DNA of 32,404 nt from Furfurilactobacillus milii (GTDB lineage: Bacteria; Bacillota; Bacilli; Lactobacillales; Lactobacillaceae), in assembly GCF_009863985.1 (NCBI RefSeq), contig NZ_WEZT01000007.1, forward strand, positions 1 through 32,404, written 5' to 3'. The position numbers and the translations under genes are program-made. The notes under the pieces are model-generated. The model saw only the letters and a program-made list of their open reading frames with translations, had not been told where the DNA came from and did not search any database. How positions within the stretch are numbered: the stretch's first letter is position 1; every line of letters starts with the position of its first letter. Of this stretch, positions 7,475 through 14,911 are shown one piece after another.

Positions 7475-8104
7475 ATGATGTCTAAATCACGTTTGGAAGC
7501 ATTTAGTGATGGCGTTTTTGCCATTTTGATTACGATTCTTGTATTGGAATTTCACGTTCCAGAATATCACCAAGGCCATTTAGCAGCGGCAATTGCGCAA
7601 CAGTGGCCGGAATTTTTGGCTTATGCAGTCTCTTACTTTTATGTTGGGACATTATGGCTCTTTCACCACGATTACTTCGCGAGCTTGAGAGTGATCGATC
7701 GAAATTTGAACCTGATTAATTTGTTATCAATGTTTAGTGTCACGTTGTTGGATTATCCAATGAGCCTGGTAGCGACAGCCATTGCAGAACGAAATACTGC
7801 GGACATCCGCGTGTCGTTTATGATTTATTCAGCAGTGGCGTTATTCATCTCTTCCGTTTACTACTTGATGTATCGCTATCTGTACACCCATCAACAGATG
7901 ATGGACAAGAACCACTTTGTGTTTGATCGTGGTATTAAAATGGATCCTTTACGGTCAATGGTGTTGTATGGACTAGCAATCATCACCTCAATTTGGTCCA
8001 ATTGGATTGGCGGGATTTTGTTGTTGGCAGGCATTGCGTTTCACTTTATTGCTTACTTGCATCTGAGCCATAATCGACGTCAAACCAGTAAGCTGGAGGC
8101 TTAA
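7475..8104 (+). CDS. TMEM175-family (DUF1211) potassium channel
   Basis: A 209-residue six-helix membrane protein. It starts with the family signature SRLEAFSDGVFAI and continues ITILVLEFHVP, which in the known structures lines the potassium pore through helix 1. Bacterial members form tetramers, each subunit carrying six helices. Two ATG codons at 7475 and 7478 are both possible; GGAG at 7460 favours either at a slightly long spacing. It sits between a MerR regulator (3 nt gap) and an Ntn-hydrolase (5 nt gap), so translation is probably coupled. Confidence 0.88.
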   Translation: MMSKSRLEAFSDGVFAILITILVLEFHVPEYHQGHLAAAIAQQWPEFLAYAVSYFYVGTLWLFHHDYFASLRVIDRNLNLINLLSMFSVTLLDYPMSLVATAIAERNTADIRVSFMIYSAVALFISSVYYLMYRYLYTHQQMMDKNHFVFDRGIKMDPLRSMVLYGLAIITSIWSNWIGGILLLAGIAFHFIAYLHLSHNRRQTSKLEA

Positions 8105-8109
8105 CACTT

Positions 8110-9087
8110 ATGTGTACCAGTATTTTTCAAATTGCCTGTGACGGAACCCACGTACTATCACGGACGATGGATTGGCCGACGCTTGATGTCAGACCAACGT
8201 TTGTGCCACGGAATTACGAATGGCAAAGCGATTTTGACAATCGTGTGCATAAAAATCAGTACGCGATTGTCGGCAGTGCGTTTCAATTACCACATCGTAT
8301 CGACATGTCTGATGGCGTTAATGAATGGGGGCTGACGGCACAGAAATTGACGTTTGCCAATGGTTCCAAACGTGCCATTGAGCGGCGTGACGACAAAGTG
8401 CAACTGGCGCCTTATGAGTTTGCATTTTGGTTGCTAGGTAACTTTCGGTCGGTGGCAGAGATTGAAGCACACATTGACGAGGTCGAACTTATGGCTGACA
8501 CGTACAGTGATCGTAAGTATGGACAGGCAGAACTGCATTTTGCAGTGGCTGACCGCACTGGAAGAATGGTGGCCATTGAACCGACGATTATGCCAATGCG
8601 GATTGTCGATGACCCACTGGGAATTTTGACAAACGTACCCAATTTCGAAAAACAGATTGACCGATTAACTGACTATATGGAATTTACTCCTGAATTTCTG
8701 GCGGGGCAGGTTCCGTTAAATACCGCCAAGGTCACTACCGGTAACTTATCGGGTAAGTCGATTCCACCTGGTTCCTATAGTCCGTCGTCACGTTTTATTC
8801 GTGCGGCTTACTTCAAAGAACGGGCCAATCAACCATTTAATGAAGACGATGCCATTATCAGTAGTTGGCACTTATTGGATGGTGTCGCGGTACCGAGAAA
8901 CACAGACCATCAGCAAACGTATTCTGTTTATCGCGCAGCAGCGGTTTGTGAGAGTCGCACGTACTACTTTGAACCATATAATCGAGAAAGCATTGTGAAG
9001 CTGCAGCTGACTGATGACATGTTGGCGTGGCAGAAACCAGTCTTCTACGATGTGGCTGATGAACTGCAGGTGACATCGGTACGATAA
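8110..9087 (+). CDS. Choloylglycine hydrolase family (bile salt hydrolase / penicillin V acylase-like)
   Basis: A 325-residue Ntn-hydrolase of normal family length. The nucleophile is Cys2, exposed once Met1 is removed (MCTSIF). The catalytic set is complete and falls at the same numbers as in characterised bile salt hydrolases: Arg18 and Asp21 (SRTMDW), Asn175 (LTNVPNF) and Arg228 (SSRFIRAAYF). The reaction is hydrolysis of an amide bond in conjugated bile salts, penicillin V or acyl-homoserine lactones; which one cannot be told from the sequence. No signal peptide, so it is cytoplasmic. GGAGG lies 10 nt before the ATG. It is the last gene of the MerR-channel-hydrolase operon. Confidence 0.9.
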   Translation: MCTSIFQIACDGTHVLSRTMDWPTLDVRPTFVPRNYEWQSDFDNRVHKNQYAIVGSAFQLPHRIDMSDGVNEWGLTAQKLTFANGSKRAIERRDDKVQLAPYEFAFWLLGNFRSVAEIEAHIDEVELMADTYSDRKYGQAELHFAVADRTGRMVAIEPTIMPMRIVDDPLGILTNVPNFEKQIDRLTDYMEFTPEFLAGQVPLNTAKVTTGNLSGKSIPPGSYSPSSRFIRAAYFKERANQPFNEDDAIISSWHLLDGVAVPRNTDHQQTYSVYRAAAVCESRTYYFEPYNRESIVKLQLTDDMLAWQKPVFYDVADELQVTSVR

Positions 9088-9136
9088 TGTGAAGGCAAGT
9101 GGATTGTCGTTCAGAAATAATTAGTTTAATAATACA

Positions 9137-9309
9137 AAGAAGAGGTTGTGACATAAGTTTATTGGGGACGAATAATATGAGCAATATCGCGCTCCAAAGC
9201 CCTGAGAATTCCGCTTAACCCAAAACTGACCCATTCCCAAAGTTCGGGAATAGGTCAGTTTTACGTTAATGCTCGTTCTCAAACCAGACTTGTGTCACAG
9301 CTCCTTCTT
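9137..9309. repeat. Intergenic inverted-repeat element with central terminator
   Basis: Outer arms at 9137-9158 and 9288-9309 are about 80% complementary: AAGAAGAGGTTGTGACATAAG faces CTTGTGTCACAGCTCCTTCTT. The centre is the bidirectional terminator hairpin. From memory this resembles GTGACATAAGT-type intergenic repeats common in Lactobacillales; I cannot verify that here. It lies between convergent genes. Confidence 0.7.
9220..9263. terminator. Bidirectional terminator between the hydrolase gene and corA
   Basis: AAAACTGACCCATTCCC faces GGGAATAGGTCAGTTTT with a 7-nt loop, with A/T tracts on both sides. The core resembles the terminator after thioredoxin (20859-20902). Confidence 0.85.
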
Positions 9310-9337
9310 TATTGTGGTGACGAAAAGTATCACCCAT

Positions 9338-10264
9338 CTACCGATCAAAAAAACGATAGTGTCGCAAAATGAGATAAACAACGGCGCCAAGCGCAATCAT
9401 GATCAAAATGGTAATTTGCCAGCCATAGGGATTGTGCTCAAATGGCAGTGCAACGTTTTCACCAAAGAAACCAGAAACGATGGTCGGCACAGTCATGATG
9501 ATTGAGTAAGCTGTCAAGAATTTCATCGTGTTGTTCAGACTGTTATCAATCAGGTTTGAATAAGCGTTTGACACACGCTCAACCACGTCCGAAGCCATCT
9601 GGGCCATTTCTAGACCTTGTTGCGATTCAACTAGTATATCCGTAATATGTTCATTTTGATCTGCATTGACCGGTACGACTGGGGTCCGCTGCAGATCCTT
9701 AAGCATGTCTGTATTGGTTTTTAACGCAGTCAGATAGTAAACCAAACTTGTCTCAAGGTCCATGAGTTCGTTAATGGCGCTATGTTCAGGATTGGTTTTC
9801 AAACTCCGCTGAATCTCTGCCCGTCGCCGATCAATTCGATTGATTTTGTCCAAATAAGTCGTTGTCAGTTTGTACATCAATCCTAAAATGGCATCGATTG
9901 GTTGCTGCTGCTCAATGGGCGGCAATTTTAATGCAGAATTGGAGTTGATAACTAGATTATGCACATAGTTCGTGGTACCACTGGTGAACGTATATACCCG
10001 TTTGCCTTTGAACAGAAAACCAATTGGCGCGGTGGCTGCTTCAGGGGAGTCATCCGGTAAATCAGTGATGACATTAAAAATCATCAGTGAAATACCCGCT
10101 TCCTTGTCAAATTCGATGCGGGCACGTTCACTAGGGTCGGTTGCGTACCCGTACATTTCTTCGGTTAGTTTGTAACTTTGAATGAGACGGCGATGCTCAG
10201 CAGCTGTTTCATCCTGCACATCGACCCATTCAAAGTTGTTATTGATTTCAATTGGTGTCAGCAT
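9338..10264 (-). CDS. CorA-like divalent cation transporter
   Basis: A 308-residue CorA-family protein: a long cytoplasmic alpha/beta plus helical domain (residues 1-240), then two C-terminal membrane helices (about 243-265 and 278-298). The signature loop after the first helix, normally GMN, reads GEN in the segment GFFGENVALP, so the Met is replaced by Glu. GMN is important for ion selection in studied CorA proteins, so substrate and mechanism may differ. The ATG at 10264 is preferred, with GAGG 6 nt upstream; a TTG four codons earlier overlaps that site. It is the last of a leftward series after the YdcF-like gene, 42 bp apart. Confidence 0.85.
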   Translation of the reverse strand: MLTPIEINNNFEWVDVQDETAAEHRRLIQSYKLTEEMYGYATDPSERARIEFDKEAGISLMIFNVITDLPDDSPEAATAPIGFLFKGKRVYTFTSGTTNYVHNLVINSNSALKLPPIEQQQPIDAILGLMYKLTTTYLDKINRIDRRRAEIQRSLKTNPEHSAINELMDLETSLVYYLTALKTNTDMLKDLQRTPVVPVNADQNEHITDILVESQQGLEMAQMASDVVERVSNAYSNLIDNSLNNTMKFLTAYSIIMTVPTIVSGFFGENVALPFEHNPYGWQITILIMIALGAVVYLILRHYRFFDR

Positions 10265-10306
10265 AATTTGCCTCAAAAATTCAGAATAAAATCGTTTACA
10301 GTCCTA

Positions 10307-11353
10307 TTAACCATAGAACCATGGAATTGCAATTGTTAGAACAACAATCAGAATCAGCGCTAATAGATGGCGTGTTTTGTGTAACCAAGTCAGGGCTGCA
10401 TATTCACGAATGAGACCGCGATGATAGTAATGTGACCGTGTTGGCGCAGCAATGCCACGACTGTTTAATTTGAGCATCGCAGCGAACACTGAGGCCCGAA
10501 AGACGTGAAAGTTATTGGTCACAAATTCGATTGTTGGGTGTGGCTCATGAATGACATCGAGTGAATATTGAAAATTTTCAAACGTACTTGTTGATTTTTC
10601 TTCCAAACGGATCGCCGCGGCGGGATAACCGTTTTCCTTCGCGTAGGCAGCCATGGCCGAGGATTCACTGATGGTTTCATCAGCGCCCTGACCGCCGGAC
10701 ATGATCAAAATCGGCCAGTCGCCAGTTTCGTCTTTGGCAATACTGCCAACGCGCATCGCCGTGTCCACACGCGATTTCAATAGCTTAGACAGTTGATTGC
10801 CATGATGTAACCCACTGCCAAGAACGATCACGTAATGTTCACCGTGCAGTTTTGTCTGACGTGGGTAAGTCCAAGTGGCCACGAGGAAGTCAGCAATTGT
10901 GATACACATGTAAGCACCCAACAGGGTGAGTGCCGTGTTGACGTACTTCATTGGTGTCAGTAAGTCGGTAGGCCAGACGTGAGCTGGAATAAAGGGCAGG
11001 ACAGCCAGTGCAAGCCCAAGGATGATCGCAAAAATGGTTAACGCGCGAAAATGACGCCGTAATGGTCGAAAGTGCCAGTTGATCAACATGACCCAATCGA
11101 ATAAGCCAAGTGTGAGAGCCAAGAAAGCGAGTGCACTGAGAACCCGCCAGCCAATGTGATGAGTGTCTGACAGTGATGCCAATAAAATAATTGGCATGCC
11201 CAGTAAAATAACGGCTCCAACGACGAGATACCAAGAATTCAAGAGGCGTCGGGGATCGTGACGATAACCAAAGATAGCCAAGGTTACGGCCACAATAAAA
11301 ATAAGTGCAGGAAAGAAAATTAGAAAATTAGTCATTTGCGATAATGAAAACAT
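10307..11353 (-). CDS. YdcF/ElyC-like (DUF218) membrane protein
   Basis: A 348-residue protein. The N-terminal ~165 residues contain about five membrane helices. The DUF218 domain follows (about 170-320), with the glycine-rich strand YVIVLGSGLHHG, then LIMSGGQGADETISESSAM and the STSTFENFQYS motif, all typical of this family. A last helix closes the C terminus. Family members are linked to envelope metabolism, but no reaction is established for this protein. AAGGAG lies 6 nt before the ATG. Its start is 9 bp after the stop of the VanZ-RDD gene, so the two are surely co-transcribed. Confidence 0.85.
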   Translation of the reverse strand: MFSLSQMTNFLIFFPALIFIVAVTLAIFGYRHDPRRLLNSWYLVVGAVILLGMPIILLASLSDTHHIGWRVLSALAFLALTLGLFDWVMLINWHFRPLRRHFRALTIFAIILGLALAVLPFIPAHVWPTDLLTPMKYVNTALTLLGAYMCITIADFLVATWTYPRQTKLHGEHYVIVLGSGLHHGNQLSKLLKSRVDTAMRVGSIAKDETGDWPILIMSGGQGADETISESSAMAAYAKENGYPAAAIRLEEKSTSTFENFQYSLDVIHEPHPTIEFVTNNFHVFRASVFAAMLKLNSRGIAAPTRSHYYHRGLIREYAALTWLHKTRHLLALILIVVLTIAIPWFYG

Positions 11354-11362
11354 GGAAACTCC

Positions 11363-12568
11363 TTAACGTGATTGATGGCGTTCAGAACGAGTTGTGTAGT
11401 TCTTCTTTGGTGAACTAGGTGTCGATTGTTTGCGGATAGGAGCAGTTTGTTGCTCATCAGTAACAAACGACGAAATGGTTGTCGTGTGACTCAGCCGCTC
11501 GAATAATAATGGATACGTTGGCATCATTGCAGCCAGAACGATATCCACCATGAAGATGAGGATCGTCAATACTGTAAACGTCCCAACTAGTCCAAACGAC
11601 GTTAATTGACCGTGAATATTAAAAATATGCTGTAGACCAAGGCCAATTAAGATAAGTGGAATATAAATAACCAAATTTCGAATGATCACCTGTAACCATG
11701 AAGCAGTGCGCCAGTTGGTTGCCTTAACTTGCAGGTAGACAGCGCGCAGGCCAATTGTAGTACCCTTGAAAAGCCCCTGTGGGATGAATACAAAGAGCAA
11801 CAACCCCAATACTAGCAATAACCACATGTTTGGATCGTGATCAAAGGCGAGGCCGCCAATCATGAAAATACCGGTGAATGTGCCGACAAACAGCATGTCG
11901 ATGACGAAAGCTGTGAACCGTCGTAACAACCCAACCTGATGTGCGCGTTTGGCATTTGCTGTTTCGATTCGTTCCTTACTAGGTAGTAACCAGGAAAACA
12001 ATGGGGCACCCAGCCAACCAATGAAACCACCGGTCGTATTAAGGAGTAAATCATCAACGTCAAACAGACGGTAGGGACGAACGTACAAGCCGTATAAGCC
12101 AGTTAGTTGAGTGACTTCAAAGAACAGACTTAAACAAAATGACAAGACAATGGTCGTGAAGAAACCGCGTTTGAAATAGTAATGGAGATAAAAGCCAAAC
12201 GGAATGGTCAGCATGATGTTGAAAAATGGCTGTTGAAATCCTGCGGTGTGTAACGTTGGAATCCAAGTCGCAGCGTTATGAAGGCTGAACCCAGTGGCCT
12301 TAAAAGTATAGTACACCAGCAGGGGATGAAAGTTGTGTGTCGGTGTCGTCAACGCGGCTACAGAAGCCCGCGATGGTAACGGCAAAATGATGAGAAAGTA
12401 GGCACACAGTAAATAAAAATAGAAACTATAATTTACAAAGACCTGCCAACGTGAAATCGCGCCATAGCGATGATAGTGGTAGGCAAATAACGGTACGGCC
12501 ATGGCAATCGCTAAAAGTGGGAACAAGATGACTGCCACGTGAATTGGTTCAAGATATTGGCGCCACAT
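11363..12568 (-). CDS. VanZ-like and RDD domain membrane protein
   Basis: A 401-residue fusion of two membrane modules. The N-terminal VanZ-like part (about residues 1-190) has the LPLPSR and FEVTQLTGLYG / DVDDLLLNTTGGFIGW signatures. The C-terminal RDD part (about 220-350) starts RRFTAFVIDMLFVG and ends in two to three helices, followed by a basic Ser/Thr-rich tail. Functions of both are poorly defined; VanZ-like proteins are associated with envelope antibiotic tolerance. The ATG at 12568 follows GGAGGTGG closely and begins MWRQYLEP. Upstream in-frame codons have no ribosome site. It forms an operon with the DUF218 gene. Confidence 0.87.
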   Translation of the reverse strand: MWRQYLEPIHVAVILFPLLAIAMAVPLFAYHYHRYGAISRWQVFVNYSFYFYLLCAYFLIILPLPSRASVAALTTPTHNFHPLLVYYTFKATGFSLHNAATWIPTLHTAGFQQPFFNIMLTIPFGFYLHYYFKRGFFTTIVLSFCLSLFFEVTQLTGLYGLYVRPYRLFDVDDLLLNTTGGFIGWLGAPLFSWLLPSKERIETANAKRAHQVGLLRRFTAFVIDMLFVGTFTGIFMIGGLAFDHDPNMWLLLVLGLLLFVFIPQGLFKGTTIGLRAVYLQVKATNWRTASWLQVIIRNLVIYIPLILIGLGLQHIFNIHGQLTSFGLVGTFTVLTILIFMVDIVLAAMMPTYPLLFERLSHTTTISSFVTDEQQTAPIRKQSTPSSPKKNYTTRSERHQSR

Positions 12569-12702
12569 TATCGCCACCTCCAGAAAATTCAAGATAAACT
12601 CTGCTCTAAATTGTACCACGGGTGAGCGGGTCGTATGACAGTCCAAACACGAACGTGACGAACCTTAATAAAATTAATGACAGCACGGTCAAACGAGTTC
12701 CC

Positions 12703-13251
12703 TTATAACGATAGTGTTGCGGTGGGTGGCGTGACGCTGGTAGGAAAGAACCGGTTATGCTTTGTTTCACTTGGCAGTAGTAATAAGTAAATGAAGCCGA
12801 TACTAAGTAGAGTAAAAAGCGTTGCCGTAGCACTCGCAAAAATGAGCGCCATGTCGGCATTCAGGCCACGCGTGACCGTGTAAGTAATTAACAAGGCGAT
12901 ATCCACACTGACATTTAAAACCAGCCAGCCTGCAGAGCGATTGGCATCATGTAGGCGGCGTACAAATAAGGCTAAAGAAGGAATTAAAGCGATGGTCGCA
13001 TAACCAATTAGCAGTAGGAGGAGTGGCAAGGATGAAGTTGCTACAGTTACTAATAATCCAAATGATAAACTGTTTTGATTAGCATCGATTGAAGATAAGA
13101 AGTCGCGGATAGAATAAGTCGTGGGAATCAAAAAGAGTAGCATAAAAATAACTTGCCAAAATTGCCAGCCCCAGAACTCTATCCGCGTTGCCCGACCACG
13201 GAAATTAGTATAGTTGCGCCAAAATGATAGGAACGTTTGAATTAACCGCAT
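12703..13251 (-). CDS. DUF805 membrane protein
   Basis: A 182-residue protein with four hydrophobic segments and the DUF805 N-terminal signature FWRNYTNFRGRATRIEFWGW (residues 10-29). The RRLHDANRSAGW segment (about residues 94-105) is another family hallmark. Function is unknown. GAGGGG lies 7 nt before the ATG. It is upstream of the VanZ-RDD gene in the same direction, separated by 134 bp with no clear terminator. Confidence 0.87.
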   Translation of the reverse strand: MRLIQTFLSFWRNYTNFRGRATRIEFWGWQFWQVIFMLLFLIPTTYSIRDFLSSIDANQNSLSFGLLVTVATSSLPLLLLLIGYATIALIPSLALFVRRLHDANRSAGWLVLNVSVDIALLITYTVTRGLNADMALIFASATATLFTLLSIGFIYLLLLPSETKHNRFFPTSVTPPTATLSL

Positions 13252-13623
13252 GTTATGCCCCTCAAATCTAAAAAAGATTATCTAATCAAATTCTTATTTT
13301 ATCATCTTTTTCTAATAAAGTCTGTGTTAGACGTTCGATTCTCATAACTTATAGATTGCATGGCGCTGGCTCGTATACAATTGAGATTCGAATGAGTGGT
13401 GATAACATCATCCATCACACATAGTGGCAAGTTTTATCTTTTATCGGCCGACAATGGGGTTTAAAAACACGATTCCGGTCACAATAGATGGCTAAAAAAT
13501 GAATAATTTAATAATGAGTTCGTAAAAAAGATTACCTAAACAAATTGTTTAAGTAATCTTTTTGAACGTTTTATGTTTGAACAGCAATATTCGTGACGAA
13601 TTCAAATCAGGATGAGCAATAAT
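13252..13623. other. Intergenic region between DUF805 and marR
   Basis: No gene seen. It holds an AT-rich stretch (13269-13313) in which AAAAAGATTATCTAATCAAAT resembles the arm of the marR terminator (AAAAAGATTACCTAAACAAAT). This may be an old duplicated terminator or a shared operator. The rest has no clear signal. Confidence 0.4.
13524..13563. terminator. Terminator after the second marR gene
   Basis: AAAAAGATTAC-C-TAAAC faces GTTTA-A-GTAATCTTTTT with a 5-nt loop, with T-runs in both directions. It serves the leftward GNAT-marR unit. Confidence 0.85.
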
Positions 13624-14100
13624 TTAGAATGGTTGTCCCTGGTTCAAACTACCTTCAACAGTTTCGAGAAATTTGAGAATTGTTTTGCGATCGCCTTTGC
13701 TGAACTTTTGCGCGATGCCGAGGTATGTTTCGTTAATTTCACGGTCGATTTCTTGGTATTCGCGAGCTAGAGTAACGCCATCACCTGAGAGCGCCAATGT
13801 TGTTACTCGACGATCTGTTTCACTAACTTTAGTATCAACTAACAATTCTTTGTTGAGCTTACGGAGGGCCTTTGTAACAGCGGGTTTTGAAATGGAAAAG
13901 TGGTCGGCCAAGATGCTGTTAGTGACGGCTTCATCACTTTGAAGTAGAAATTGCAGAATTTGTAACTGAGTTAGGCTTAGCTGGTAAGCACCTATATGAG
14001 CAGCCGCTCGTGTCCGCAATAACGTGTTCTCATTGGTGGCGACATGGCCCATGGTCTGTCTTAAATGGTCTGCTACTTCTTCAACTGTCACTTTTGCCAT
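13624..14100 (-). CDS. MarR-family transcriptional regulator
   Basis: A 158-residue MarR protein. The winged helix spans about residues 50-105: LTQLQILQFLL, then NSILADHFSISKPAVTKALR as helix-turn-helix and ETDRRVTTLALSGDG as the wing. The ATG at 14100 has AGGGAG 8 nt upstream. It follows the YhbS-like acetyltransferase gene by 30 bp and probably shares its transcript. The effector is unknown; targets could include its own operon. Confidence 0.9.
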   Translation of the reverse strand: MAKVTVEEVADHLRQTMGHVATNENTLLRTRAAAHIGAYQLSLTQLQILQFLLQSDEAVTNSILADHFSISKPAVTKALRKLNKELLVDTKVSETDRRVTTLALSGDGVTLAREYQEIDREINETYLGIAQKFSKGDRKTILKFLETVEGSLNQGQPF

Positions 14101-14130
14101 GTTCAAAACTCCCTACTTTTATTAATCATT

Positions 14131-14691
14131 TTATTCAACGATATCGATGTTTTTGTCATCAACAGTTTTATGGTTGAGAGCCGGAGAGTACATTAGTAGA
14201 CCGGCTGTATGCCGCAGTGCCCCGGGCCGCAACTCACGAAGGCTCAGTTTACTTGCCGCTGTTTGAGCATCATGAATGTCGAAATGGTCGGCTAAATCGT
14301 ACCCGAAAAGGGCAAAGTAGTCTGGGCAGTCTGTGGTCAGAATTGCTTGATAGCCTCGCACAAATGCGCGATGCTCAAGCTCATCAACTAGTTGCCGACC
14401 AATGCCTTGTTTCTGGAAGTCAGGCAGGACGCCCAACGGATTCAGAATGGCTAATTTTGCGGTCGGTTGACCCTGAATATAGGCGTCGGAAATCGTGCCG
14501 TACCCGACAATGTTGTCATGAGCATCTTTGCTGACAAGCTCAAAGGTAGGCAGATAGGTTCGTTCCAAACGGAGCGTGGCTAACTGGTCATCAAAGTCGA
14601 TCGTCTTTTTTGACGATGCAAAAGCCGCCTTTAAAAGTTCAGCGGCGGCCTGATAATCGGCAGATTCGATTGTGTGAATCGTGTAACTCAT
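14131..14691 (-). CDS. YhbS-like GNAT N-acetyltransferase
   Basis: A 186-residue GNAT protein of the YhbS (COG3153) type. The acetyl-CoA binding motif is GVLPDFQKQGIGRQLVDEL (about residues 91-109), followed by LTTDCPDYFALFGY, typical of this group. The substrate is unknown. The start is supported by GAGGTGAG just upstream. It is first in a two-gene leftward unit with marR. Confidence 0.87.
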   Translation of the reverse strand: MSYTIHTIESADYQAAAELLKAAFASSKKTIDFDDQLATLRLERTYLPTFELVSKDAHDNIVGYGTISDAYIQGQPTAKLAILNPLGVLPDFQKQGIGRQLVDELEHRAFVRGYQAILTTDCPDYFALFGYDLADHFDIHDAQTAASKLSLRELRPGALRHTAGLLMYSPALNHKTVDDKNIDIVE

Positions 14692-14838
14692 GCACTCACC
14701 TCAAAAAGATATCCAGTTAACTATAACATTTTGTGTTTGTTGGTGGGGCCAAAACCGCGAATTTATGGGCTGAATTTCTGATTTTCGCTGATAAAAGAGG
14801 GCTTCTAGGTCAAATGCGCGAAAATTAGGAATGATACT

Positions 14839-14882
14839 AAAAAACGCCACGATGTCCGCTAGTTTCACTGAACATCGTGACG
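14839..14882 (-). terminator. Terminator after pyruvate oxidase
   Basis: CGCCACGATGT faces ACATCGTGACG with a ~16-nt loop; leftward transcripts then meet TTTTTT. It lies 30 bp past the oxidase stop codon. Confidence 0.85.
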
Positions 14883-14911
14883 ATTATTGTCATTGAAATT
14901 TTAAACTAGGT

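Noticed and set aside
13269-13313. Second terminator between DUF805 and marR
   Set aside because: AAAAAGAT and ATCTTTTT could pair, but the loop is nearly 30 nt and the stem only 8 A/T-rich pairs; noted as part of the intergenic entry only.
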